Assembly: GCA_017999075.1 (NCBI GenBank)
Contig: JAGOBX010000060.1
Location: 1-11,991, forward strand
Reading direction: 5' to 3'
Source of the DNA: Candidatus Babelota bacterium
Lineage (GTDB): Bacteria; JAGOBX01
Length of the DNA: 11,991 nt
Position numbers and translations under genes: made by a program. Each line of letters starts with the position of its first letter. Positions within the stretch are counted from its first letter, which is position 1. This document shows, one piece after another, positions 1-8,184 of the stretch. Under the pieces are notes generated by a model. The model was not told where the DNA came from and made no database searches. It saw nothing but the letters and a program-made list of their open reading frames with translations.

Positions 1-2141
1 TTCACCAAAGGAATCTTGTTTAAAAATGGCACTCCTGCATTTGTTGTGTTAACAACATTTTTTATCAAGCCTCCAAGTGCTATTGTATTCCCATTTTTAA
101 CTACCACAGTTGTTTTAGCTTCACGTTTAATAATATCAACTCCTGTGGACAAAACCGAGGCGCGAGCTTCATTAACCTGCGGCGCAAGTTCAAGAGTTAT
201 ATATGTATCATTATTAATATGGGGAAGCACTTCAAGTATAATTCCCACTTCCGAACGCAATGGTGTTTGAGTTATATTGCCTGACTGAGATTCAGTAGTC
301 TGAACATCAGTAACAATATTATCAGAAATTTTTATCATAGCTTTTTTATTGTCAATTGTAGTTATTCTCGGCGAAGATAAAAGATTAAGATTAGAGTTTG
401 AATCAAGATTTTTCAATACCAGATTAAATTGTTTTACAGATAAAGTTCCATAAGTAGGTTTCCAGTCTTTAAGATTAACTGTCATCAAATCCGGCGATGA
501 CTGTATGTTAACATTTCCGAACTGCGACCAGTTTATCCCGAGACTGTTATCTTTATCAAGTCCCACTTCAATAAATTTAGCTTCTATTAAAACCTGTTTT
601 ACAGGTCTATCAAGTTCATTAATTATTTCACTCAATTTTTCCAAAAATGACTGGATATTAGTGTTCACTATAACAGAATTTGTGCGCTGGTCAACTACAA
701 CTTTAAAATAATTATTTTTATTTGCAGTAAGTGCAATCTGAGAACTGAATATTTTCTCAAGAGCATCTTTAATTTCTTCTGCTTTCGAATATCTCAAATA
801 ATAAATTTTTGTTAACAACTTTTCTATATCATTTCTGGTGGCAATATCTATTTTATCAACAATTTCCGTAACCTGTTTAACATAATTTTTTACTCCGGTA
901 ATAATCAAAGCATTTATATTGTCGTCAGCTTCAACTATTCCTGATCTGGTGGAAGACATTTTCTGCAAAATATTTTTCACATTAGAAGCTATAACATATT
1001 TAAGTTTAATAATTTTGGTTTCTTCGTAAAATCCTTCTTTCCTTTTTTCCCATATATCTTTTGAATCAAGAAGTTTCACTACAGATTCAGCTTTATCAAG
1101 GTATTCCTGCAAATCTGTTATCATTATTGAGTTTGAAGACGGCAGCACTTCAACTATCCCGTTAGACGACAGTATGGATTTAACAGGCTTATTTATTTCA
1201 TCAGCTGCTGCATATTGAATTTTAAAAATTTTTGTTTTATACGGTTCAGGCATACTTGACAATCTGTTTGCCGGAACGACTTTAATCAAATCTCCGTCTA
1301 TCACATAACCATAACCATTAACTTTCAATATACTGTCAAGAACTTTAGTTAACGGCGTATTTTTCAATGATACAGTCACTTTCCCTGTAATTTCAGAACT
1401 GGCAATAATATTCATGCCTGCCGACTGACTCAATAATCTTAAAACATTCTGCAATTCCGCCTCTTTCAGATCCAAAGAAATCAAATTATCTTTTTTCTCG
1501 ATTTTGATTGAATTTCCGCTATTCAACGAAGAATTTTCATAATTTTTATCAGCCGAAATTTCTTTTTTTACGAATTCATCAGACTTTGAAATGGTATTTT
1601 TTTTTTCCGAAGGAAAAGACACAGCCGAATTTTCTGCCGATTCATTTTTTTCCGGAATTTGTACAGGTTTCGAAAAAACTTTTATGTTTTCAGAGATTGT
1701 TGGTTTTGGGTCACCATTATTTCCTGAATTTTCCAAAACTGTATTTTTTCCAATAGTTATAACAAGTATGCCTCCGCCGTGCGAATAAATATACTCTGCA
1801 TTATCTTCCAAATCAAAAACCATTCTTGCAACATTATTTTTAAACTGACCAAACCGAACCTGTTTAACCGCAGAACCTGAACCGATAACGGTTTTAGTTT
1901 CCCCTTTTTTCTGGTTCCATCTGCATCCGGTCAAGTCAGCAACAATTTTTTTTTCTTCCGGCAAACTAAAAATCTCAGGAGTAACAGAATCATTCAAAGG
2001 AAGACGAAATACAATTTTTCCGTTGTTCTGTTCAAATTTTAATAAAAACGGTTTAACAGAAACAGCCGCATATAAAGAATTAATCAATATTAAAAAGATA
2101 ATAGCGTTTAACATCAAAAAACGGTATGTTTTTTTTTTCAT
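1..2141 (-). CDS. pilQ: PilQ-type outer-membrane secretin with AMIN domain, 3' end cut by the window edge
   Basis: The frame is open from an ATG at 2141-2139 down to base 1 (713 codons visible), so the C-terminus is missing. Residues 1-24 form a signal peptide (basic start, hydrophobic core, ending SLYA). An AMIN-like domain follows at about 85-135 (VRFGQF, then RMVFDLED), then a low-complexity linker, an STN/N0-like domain at about 214-285, and three N1/NolW-type repeats near 299-360, 368-432 and 438-513. The secretin core starts near 514: LIEAKFIEV, then LSSPRITTID at 588-597, LEVLPHIN, NGNTIALGGLIK and finally VPFLNKIPLV, which matches the conserved end-of-barrel motif. Perhaps 40 residues are lost. 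Secretins form the multimeric outer-membrane pore for pili or secreted substrates; AMIN domains bind peptidoglycan and are typical of type IV pilus PilQ rather than GspD. It is the last visible gene of the operon, 33 bases after pilP, with a GGGTGG ribosome-site-like stretch before the start. Confidence 0.93.
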   Translation of the reverse strand, partial: MKKKTYRFLMLNAIIFLILINSLYAAVSVKPFLLKFEQNNGKIVFRLPLNDSVTPEIFSLPEEKKIVADLTGCRWNQKKGETKTVIGSGSAVKQVRFGQFKNNVARMVFDLEDNAEYIYSHGGGILVITIGKNTVLENSGNNGDPKPTISENIKVFSKPVQIPEKNESAENSAVSFPSEKKNTISKSDEFVKKEISADKNYENSSLNSGNSIKIEKKDNLISLDLKEAELQNVLRLLSQSAGMNIIASSEITGKVTVSLKNTPLTKVLDSILKVNGYGYVIDGDLIKVVPANRLSSMPEPYKTKIFKIQYAAADEINKPVKSILSSNGIVEVLPSSNSIMITDLQEYLDKAESVVKLLDSKDIWEKRKEGFYEETKIIKLKYVIASNVKNILQKMSSTRSGIVEADDNINALIITGVKNYVKQVTEIVDKIDIATRNDIEKLLTKIYYLRYSKAEEIKDALEKIFSSQIALTANKNNYFKVVVDQRTNSVIVNTNIQSFLEKLSEIINELDRPVKQVLIEAKFIEVGLDKDNSLGINWSQFGNVNIQSSPDLMTVNLKDWKPTYGTLSVKQFNLVLKNLDSNSNLNLLSSPRITTIDNKKAMIKISDNIVTDVQTTESQSGNITQTPLRSEVGIILEVLPHINNDTYITLELAPQVNEARASVLSTGVDIIKREAKTTVVVKNGNTIALGGLIKNVVNTTNAGVPFLNKIPLV

Positions 2142-2174
2142 TTTTTTTCCACCCTGACGCCGAATTTCCATTGA

Positions 2175-2684
2175 TTAAAGTTTATCAGGTTTCTGCATAT
2201 TGACATAATACAACTGATCATTCTGTATTATAGTAACCTGATTATCCGAAATTTTATATATACTAACACCAAACAATTTATCGCCTTCTTTCACAATATT
2301 ATCATTTATAATTGCATATTTTATATTATTTATCAGTATTATTCCACTTAATTTAAATGAGTCAGGACTAACAACAGCACCGGAAGTATCATTATTTAAT
2401 GGACGTTTTACAGATTCGGTTTTATTTGCAAATATAACAGTAAACGGATTACGGACATATGAATCAGAATATGTTTTAGAAACCGGAACAGCATTTTCTT
2501 TTTTGGAAACAGGAGAAACAGTCATATTTGATTTTGCGTAAATAATATCCAATTCTGTTTTTATAAAGTTTTCAATGTTTTTACTTTGGTAATTTCTTTC
2601 TAATATTGCAAAACTCCATGCGGAAACAAGAACAGCTATTATAATCAGCAATATTATTTTACCTTTTTTATCAAGTTTATTCAT
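2175..2684 (-). CDS. pilP: PilP/GspC-like periplasmic linker protein, membrane-anchored
   Basis: This 169-residue protein probably links the inner-membrane pilus platform to the secretin. It has one N-terminal membrane helix (about residues 9-26), a poorly conserved linker, an RNPF motif at 78-81 that matches the RDPF motif of PilP proteins, and a small beta-rich domain at about 108-165 (FKLSGIILINN, YAIIND, VKEGDKL, VSIYKISDNQVTI) that reads like the PilP/GspC homology region. Classical PilP proteins are lipoproteins with a lipobox cysteine; no cysteine is present here, so anchoring is by a helix, as in GspC. The start ATG overlaps the pilO stop by four bases (ATGA), implying translational coupling, with CAGGA upstream. 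Position between pilO and pilQ supports the call. GspC is the alternative name; the fold is shared. Confidence 0.78.
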   Translation of the reverse strand: MNKLDKKGKIILLIIIAVLVSAWSFAILERNYQSKNIENFIKTELDIIYAKSNMTVSPVSKKENAVPVSKTYSDSYVRNPFTVIFANKTESVKRPLNNDTSGAVVSPDSFKLSGIILINNIKYAIINDNIVKEGDKLFGVSIYKISDNQVTIIQNDQLYYVNMQKPDKL

Positions 2685-3217
2685 TGCTGTGAAAATCCTG
2701 TAAAACTAATTTTTATTTCAAGTAAATTCGAGTTATCCGGTTTTCTGATATCAATATCATGCATCTGTATCATATATTTATAATCAGAAATTTTATCAAT
2801 AAACCTTAAAAAATCATTATAATCCGAATGTATTGTCATATTAAGAAAATTATCTGAAAAATATTCATAATATAAAATTTTTTTACCAGCTGAAGAATTC
2901 AATATAATAATATTATTATTTTTTGCTTCAGTAAAAATATCATTGATAATATTTAAAATCTGCTGTTTGTCCTTCAAAAGATAAAACTCAAGTTCTTTAT
3001 TTTTTTCTTTATTTAATATAAATTCCATTTTTTTTTCAAGAAGTTCCATATGTCGGTTTTTAAGCTGAACAAAATCAGACTGGGCTTTTTCAGTTTGGAT
3101 TTCATATTCAGAAACTTTTTTTTGAACAGGCCCAAGCACATATATTTTCCATAACAAAAGAAAACAAACAGAACTTATAACAATAAGTTTTTTCAGTTCT
3201 TTATCGGAAATTTTCAT
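2681..3217 (-). CDS. pilO: PilO-like inner-membrane alignment protein
   Basis: This 178-residue protein has the PilO/GspM layout: a short basic cytoplasmic tail, one membrane helix (about 11-28), a charged coiled coil (about 30-72) and a C-terminal ferredoxin-like domain (about 85-175). In the last part, MTIHSDYNDFLRFIDKIS followed by a beta strand, then IDIRKPDN and LEIKISFTGF, follows the usual PilO pattern of a Y..L..F helix and two closing strands. PilO pairs with PilN through these periplasmic domains and helps connect the cytoplasmic PilM ring to PilP and PilQ. Both ends are coupled: its ATG overlaps the upstream stop by four bases and its own TGA overlaps the pilP start. A GAGG sits about 12 bases before the start. 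Sequence conservation in this family is low, so the call relies on architecture and gene order. Confidence 0.8.
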   Translation of the reverse strand: MKISDKELKKLIVISSVCFLLLWKIYVLGPVQKKVSEYEIQTEKAQSDFVQLKNRHMELLEKKMEFILNKEKNKELEFYLLKDKQQILNIINDIFTEAKNNNIIILNSSAGKKILYYEYFSDNFLNMTIHSDYNDFLRFIDKISDYKYMIQMHDIDIRKPDNSNLLEIKISFTGFSQQ

Positions 3218-4794
3218 AATAAAGTAGCCTCTTTCAAAACAGCCGTTATTTCAAATCTGGTCATATTATATGATTTATAAACTTCCCTCGAAGAATTATC
3301 AAGATTAATATTCATAAACAAATTAGTTTTATCAAGATTTACTATGAAAGAAGGCACCAGCATAGGAGAAACGCTCCATCCCTGAATTACGATTACAGAC
3401 TGAGGTTTTGGTTCAACCTTCAAAGTTTTAAAATTAAATTTTGTAAACATTACTCCCTGAGGAGCTGATCTGGATATAAGTTTAAACAGATTATTATAAT
3501 CATAATTGTTCGATTCAATAAAGATTTTGATTTTTTTGTTTACAGTTACAATATTCTGCGAAGACAAGAATTTGTCAAGTTCAGAAATCTGGCTCTGCAA
3601 TTGGTTGTTTAAATAAATTTTAGAATCATATAATTTTTTATGCGTATTTTCTATATATGAAGGCAGTGTAATCATTGTAAGAATTATCATTATCATAACC
3701 AGCTGAAACACAGGTTTTTTTATAAGTCCGGCATCCTCGCTGAATTCAATAGCTGAACGGTTTATCTTTTCATTTAATTTTATTGCATTTTTTTCATTCA
3801 TATTATTCATCGAATAAATCAATCCTGACTTATCCTTTATCTGATTATTTTCCGGAACCGAATATATCTGAATTGATTTGTTAAGTTCTGATTTGAATAA
3901 CTGGGGCAAACCATTGATTTTAGAAAGAAATCCTGTTGCAAAAATCTGATTCACCTGACTTATTTTATAATTTGATTTCAAAAAATTTTCAGTTTTTTTA
4001 ATCTCGTCAGCAATCAGCTTCAATTCAATTTTTATATTATTGGAAAATTCTATATAACTATTTTTTTCAATATCAAAACCTTCAGGTTCAGAATAAGGAA
4101 GCAAATGTATGTCCTTTATGCGTTCCGAAATGTTCCCGTCTTCTTTTTTAAAATATTCGGCTATTATTTTTGTCATCTGTTCGGCAATATTTTCAAAACT
4201 ACGTTTATATTTTATATATCCGTTTTCAAAAAATGTCAGAACTATATTATCGCTATCCATATTAATCAAAAAAAAGTGATTATCTAAAACCGCGTCAGGC
4301 TGATAAACAGAAATCAAATTTTCAAACACAGATTCTTCAGAAACGATAAATCTAATTTTGAATTTACGTTCAGAAAGAATTTTCACAATTCCATCAACAA
4401 AATTTTTTGAAACAAGCTCAATTTTAAAATTCTGTTTTTTAACGGAATCTTCAACTACACTCTCAATTTTTTTAAAATTCCAATAATATTGTTCAAATTT
4501 AGCAGAATAAAGTTTAACGAGTTCCCAGTATATAATTTCAGCAGAATTCGATTTATCCGCAGGCAATTTTAAATATCTCAGTATTATATTTTCTGAAGAA
4601 ATAACAAGTTCGACAGGAATCCGGCTATACTCATCAGGTATATTTTTAACAATTTCTTTGTATTGCTGAATAAAATCAAGTGATTTACTTAATTTTTTCG
4701 AAATATGATTGACAATAATAGACTTATCAATCACAGTAACATTAACTAATTTACCGGATATATATATAATTATTTTCGACATTTTATTAAACAT
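3214..4794 (-). CDS. pilM: Fused PilM-PilN (GspL-like) cytoplasmic/inner-membrane platform protein
   Basis: One polypeptide (526 residues from ATG 4794) does the job of PilM plus PilN. Numbering from this ATG, residues 1 to about 355 form a PilM-like actin-fold region: FFLINMDSDNIVLTFFENG near 174-192 resembles the second phosphate loop, and IFATGFLSKINGLPQLF near 284-300 resembles the adenosine loop. The usual DIGSS-type first phosphate loop is replaced by YISGKLVNV, so ATP binding is doubtful, as in GspL. A membrane helix at about 361-379 is followed by a coiled coil and a PilN-like ferredoxin domain ending at the stop. In most type IV pilus operons pilM and pilN are separate genes. An upstream in-frame TTG (4833) is rejected because it lies in the -35 box of the likely promoter; ATG 4782 is an alternative start. 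Neither has a Shine-Dalgarno sequence. First gene of the operon; its TGA overlaps the pilO ATG. Confidence 0.8.
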   Translation of the reverse strand: MFNKMSKIIIYISGKLVNVTVIDKSIIVNHISKKLSKSLDFIQQYKEIVKNIPDEYSRIPVELVISSENIILRYLKLPADKSNSAEIIYWELVKLYSAKFEQYYWNFKKIESVVEDSVKKQNFKIELVSKNFVDGIVKILSERKFKIRFIVSEESVFENLISVYQPDAVLDNHFFLINMDSDNIVLTFFENGYIKYKRSFENIAEQMTKIIAEYFKKEDGNISERIKDIHLLPYSEPEGFDIEKNSYIEFSNNIKIELKLIADEIKKTENFLKSNYKISQVNQIFATGFLSKINGLPQLFKSELNKSIQIYSVPENNQIKDKSGLIYSMNNMNEKNAIKLNEKINRSAIEFSEDAGLIKKPVFQLVMIMIILTMITLPSYIENTHKKLYDSKIYLNNQLQSQISELDKFLSSQNIVTVNKKIKIFIESNNYDYNNLFKLISRSAPQGVMFTKFNFKTLKVEPKPQSVIVIQGWSVSPMLVPSFIVNLDKTNLFMNINLDNSSREVYKSYNMTRFEITAVLKEATLL

Positions 4795-4804
4795 AATTAA
4801 AAAA

Positions 4805-4833
4805 AATATAACAAAATATTTATCTAAAGTCAA
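4805..4833 (-). promoter_or_regulatory. Sigma70-type promoter of the pil operon
   Basis: Reading leftward, TTGACT (4833-4828) is followed by a 17-base spacer and TATATT (4810-4805). The expected transcription start is near 4798-4796, only a few bases before the ATG at 4794 and about 15 before the ATG at 4782. The spacing and hexamers are close to the sigma70 consensus. The mRNA would then be leaderless or nearly so. No start site has been measured. Confidence 0.6.
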
Positions 4834-4880
4834 GGAAAAAATATATTATTATTTTTTTTAATTCTTCAGGATTTTATTTC

Positions 4881-4909
4881 TTGACAATAATAATTTTTAA
4901 TATTAAAAT
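4881..4909 (+). promoter_or_regulatory. Sigma70-type promoter of the LysM/TPR gene
   Basis: A perfect -35 TTGACA (4881-4886), a 17-base spacer and a -10 TAAAAT (4904-4909) give a strong housekeeping-type promoter with an expected start near 4916 and a leader of about 65 bases before the GTG at 4981. Its -35 box lies 47 bases from the -35 box of the opposing pil promoter, so the two could share regulation. I see no clear operator palindrome between them. Confidence 0.68.
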
Positions 4910-4967
4910 AAGTGAGTTAAACTATTAAAATACATAGAAATATTTTGGTTTTATCAAATATATTTTC

Positions 4968-4972
4968 GGAGG
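4968..4972 (+). promoter_or_regulatory. Strong ribosome binding site GGAGG that fixes a GTG start
   Basis: GGAGG ends eight bases before GTG 4981. This decides the start: a longer in-frame reading from TTG 4945 would put this site inside the coding region and would place a hydrophilic tail in front of an otherwise perfect signal peptide. It is the clearest Shine-Dalgarno sequence in the window. Confidence 0.85.
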
Positions 4973-4980
4973 ATCGAAAA

Positions 4981-7900
4981 GTGAAAAGATTTATTGCTGT
5001 AGTGTTACTTTTAGTTATATCAAATACAATTTTATATGCAGTTGAAAACCCTTCCGACGTTTTTCAAGAAGCAAATTCGTATTATTTTAAAAAAGATTAT
5101 ATAAATGCCATAAAATATTTCAGAAAAGTAATAAATGATTTTCCGGCGAATTCCTATACTGATCATTCATTATTCGGTCTTGGAAGCAGTTTTTTTGAAC
5201 TTGATAATTTCAAAGACGCGATTGCAGTATACAGCCAGTTAATTGAAGAATTTCCAAACAGCAGTTTTGCTGATGACGCTCTTTTCAGAATAGGTGAATC
5301 TTATGAACGCATAGGCGAATATAAAAATGCTCATATTTTTTATTCAAAATTAATCAATCAATATCCAAACAGTTTACTTTTGGCTCAAAGCAGAGAAAAA
5401 ATAAATAAATTTTCATCTTTATTATTAAAACCAGAATCTTCAGATCAGCAGACTGTAAAAACCCAGCCGGCATCAGAAAAACTTCTGACATTTCCTCAAC
5501 AAATTAATATTTCTGGAGAAACAGGCAGGCAGCTTGAACAAACGGAAAAAGGGCAGGCAAATACAGTTAAACCTCAAGTTGATATCAGCAAAATAAAAAA
5601 AATTCCGGCAACACAGCAGCCCGCTGTTAATTTAGTTCCTGTAAAAATTCCTGAATCTGTATCTCAACCTGTTCAATCTCATAAAAATGCTGCCGGAGAA
5701 CAAATGAAACAAATTGAAATGCAGGCAGACAAAAAAATTTTAGAAAAACAGTATGTCATAAGACCTGATGACACTTTAACATCTATCGCAGAAAAATTTT
5801 ATGGAGATTTTAATTTATATACAAGAATAGCAGATTATAACAATATAAAAAATCCGACTAATATAAAAATAGGCGAAACAATACTTATTCCTTTTGAAAC
5901 CGATGAAAAAAAACAGGAAACACCTTCTATCCCTGATAATTCCGACCAGAATCAGCAGACAGAATCAGCATATCGTGATGTGTTAAATGAACTTGATGCA
6001 GAAGACCAGAAATCAGCAGGAATTAAACCTATAGAAAAAAATAAAACAGATGACGCATATATTTATTCATATAAACTCGAAAAAGAAAGAAAAAATTATG
6101 AACAGCTTTTAAACATAGAAAAAGACAAACGCCGCCAGCTTCTTGAAAAAATCAGAAACCTTGAAACCCAGATCGCCAGAATGAACCTTGAAATCGATAC
6201 TTATAAAAACAATTTAAATTCTCTTCAGGAATTAAAAACAAAACTTACTGATTTTGAAAAAACCAATAGTGATTTAATAGAATCCTTAAAATTGCAGAAA
6301 CAAAAAGAAATCATAAGAGAAGCAAAAAACAAAACCGAACTTCTCAAGCTTCAAAGAGACCTTGAAGATCTGACATCTAAATACAATGTCGCAAAAGCCG
6401 ATTTTGAATCAAAAAAATATAATGAAATGATTACCCAAAAAGAACAGCAGCTTGCCCAGACAAGCATTTTAATATCCCAGTTAAACAATAAAATTCAATC
6501 CATGGAATCAGATAATTCGAATTTCAGAAATCAAATAGATAAACTGCAGCGAGAACTTATAGTTGCAAATGAATACCGTACTAAAGTCGCAGGATATGAA
6601 CAGCAGTTAACTGATAAAAACAAAATAGTATCTGACTTAGATGAATCATTAAAAAAATTAACTTTAAGCAACAAAACATTATCTGATTCAGTGATAGAAA
6701 TTCAAACAAAATATGAAACTGTTTATAACAGCAAAAACAAATTGGAATCAGTTAATAAAGAAATTTCCGACAAACTCACAAAAAAAGAAGCTGAACTTCT
6801 TGAATTCGCAAAACAAATTCAGTCTTTTAACAAGGAAATAGAAAATTTAAAAGCAGATTATCAGACAAAACTTGATACTGCTGCGGCAGAAAAAAAGAAT
6901 ACTCAGAAAATTATCGAGGATTTAACAACAAATAACAAATATATATCTGAGGAATTAATGAAATTAAAAAATCGTATAATTGAACTTCAGAAAGATTCTA
7001 TTTCTTCAAAAGAAGGCAAAACAAAATCCGATCAGAAAAGCGCTCTTATGGAATCTCAAATTCAGACATTGAATTCAACTATAGATAACTTGACTAAAGA
7101 AAGTAATTCCTTAAAAACCGAACTTAATACATTAAAAGATCTTCATTCAACCACAGAAACAAATTGGAAAAACAAAGAACTCGCATATCAATCAGAAATA
7201 GCCGCTGTAAAACAGCAGAATACATCCCTTGCAACAAATTTAAAATCAAAAGAATCCGAACTTCAGACAATTCAGGAATTATCAAAAAAAACTGATTCTG
7301 AAACAGTAAACAAACTAAAGGAATTAAATGATAAACTCAACAGTCAGTTATTGATGCTGCAAAACGAAATTAATTCTTTGCAAAAACAATATATTTCTTC
7401 TTCTGATGATAAAGAAAAACCTGCCGGGAATCAGGTTAAAAAAGAAACTCCTGTAAAAGACAAACAATCTCAGTCAGTAAAATCAAAAGATGCAAAAACA
7501 GATGTAAAAACTCAGATTAAAGAAATTTCCTCATCAAAACAGGAAGAAAGTTCAAATACTCCTAAACCCGATGAATCTGAAACTGTAAAAAATACCGTTT
7601 CCCCTTCAACTGAATCAGATATAATCAGCAAAATGGAAATTGACAGAAATAAAAAATCTGCAAAAGAACAAATTGCCAAAGGCATAATTTTTAAAAATAA
7701 AGGCGATTTCCAGAATGCAGAATCATGCTATAAAAAAGCACTGGAGCTTGATCCTGAAAATGCCGACGGTTATAATCATCTCGGATTCTTATATACTGAA
7801 TTTGATAAAAACCTTGATATTGCAGCTGATCTTGTAAATAAAGCAGTCCAACTCAATTCTGGAGATAAAGGTTATTATTATGACACTCTTGGATGGATTT

Positions 7901-8130
7901 ATTATAAACAGGGATTATATCAGAAATCAAAAAAATATATATCTGATGCTTTGGAACTTATTCCGCAAAATGACAAACAGGCATTGGCGTCTGTTTACTA
8001 TCATTTAGGAATGGTTTACATGAAACTTAATGATCCGAATAACGCTTTTTTTCAGTTTATCGAAGTGTTGAAATTATCACCTAATTCTACAGCGGCAATT
8101 AAATCAAAACAACAGCTTGATTTACTGTAA
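4981..8130 (+). CDS. Secreted TPR-LysM-coiled-coil-TPR protein, possible FimV-like pilus or envelope scaffold
   Basis: This is a 1049-residue exported protein starting at GTG 4981. Residues 1-20 (MKRFIAVVLLLVISNTILYA) are a signal peptide with an AxA-like end. Three TPR-like repeats at about 28-140 (with FPNSSFADDALFRIG) resemble YbgF/CpoB and BamD. A Gln/Pro-rich linker leads to a LysM domain at 257-306 (YVIRPDDTLTSIAEKFYG ... IKIGETILIPF), which should bind peptidoglycan. A coiled coil of over 400 residues spans about 359-803, followed by a Lys/Ser/Glu-rich linker, then four TPR-like repeats at about 890-1040 (LELDPENADGYNHLGFLY, YYDTLGWIYYKQGLY). No second membrane helix is seen, so it is probably periplasmic. 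LysM, coiled coil and C-terminal TPR beside pil genes recall FimV/TspA, but FimV has a membrane helix and a cytoplasmic TPR part, so it is not an orthologue by layout. Promoter and SD are both strong. Confidence 0.85.
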   Translation: MKRFIAVVLLLVISNTILYAVENPSDVFQEANSYYFKKDYINAIKYFRKVINDFPANSYTDHSLFGLGSSFFELDNFKDAIAVYSQLIEEFPNSSFADDALFRIGESYERIGEYKNAHIFYSKLINQYPNSLLLAQSREKINKFSSLLLKPESSDQQTVKTQPASEKLLTFPQQINISGETGRQLEQTEKGQANTVKPQVDISKIKKIPATQQPAVNLVPVKIPESVSQPVQSHKNAAGEQMKQIEMQADKKILEKQYVIRPDDTLTSIAEKFYGDFNLYTRIADYNNIKNPTNIKIGETILIPFETDEKKQETPSIPDNSDQNQQTESAYRDVLNELDAEDQKSAGIKPIEKNKTDDAYIYSYKLEKERKNYEQLLNIEKDKRRQLLEKIRNLETQIARMNLEIDTYKNNLNSLQELKTKLTDFEKTNSDLIESLKLQKQKEIIREAKNKTELLKLQRDLEDLTSKYNVAKADFESKKYNEMITQKEQQLAQTSILISQLNNKIQSMESDNSNFRNQIDKLQRELIVANEYRTKVAGYEQQLTDKNKIVSDLDESLKKLTLSNKTLSDSVIEIQTKYETVYNSKNKLESVNKEISDKLTKKEAELLEFAKQIQSFNKEIENLKADYQTKLDTAAAEKKNTQKIIEDLTTNNKYISEELMKLKNRIIELQKDSISSKEGKTKSDQKSALMESQIQTLNSTIDNLTKESNSLKTELNTLKDLHSTTETNWKNKELAYQSEIAAVKQQNTSLATNLKSKESELQTIQELSKKTDSETVNKLKELNDKLNSQLLMLQNEINSLQKQYISSSDDKEKPAGNQVKKETPVKDKQSQSVKSKDAKTDVKTQIKEISSSKQEESSNTPKPDESETVKNTVSPSTESDIISKMEIDRNKKSAKEQIAKGIIFKNKGDFQNAESCYKKALELDPENADGYNHLGFLYTEFDKNLDIAADLVNKAVQLNSGDKGYYYDTLGWIYYKQGLYQKSKKYISDALELIPQNDKQALASVYYHLGMVYMKLNDPNNAFFQFIEVLKLSPNSTAAIKSKQQLDLL

Positions 8131-8184
8131 AATATAGTTTTCGTTATTTTTTGTATAAAACACATATTACCAAATACAAATTTT

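Noticed and set aside
16-1788. Four short plus-strand open frames opposite the secretin gene (16-270, 505-711, 1508-1756, 1591-1788)
   Set aside because: All lie antisense to a continuous, motif-rich secretin frame and show no domain features or ribosome sites of their own.
4105-4287. Plus-strand 60-residue open frame inside the PilM-PilN gene
   Set aside because: Antisense shadow of the fusion gene; hydrophobic and Phe-rich only because it mirrors AT-rich coding sequence.
4945-4980. Upstream TTG start for the LysM/TPR protein
   Set aside because: It would put the GGAGG site inside the gene and bury the signal peptide behind a charged tail; GTG 4981 fits much better.
8131-8184. Possible terminator or promoter between the LysM/TPR gene and murG
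   Set aside because: Only a five-base GTTTT/AAAAC repeat with an AT-rich loop is present, and the TATAAA at 8154-8159 has no -35 partner.
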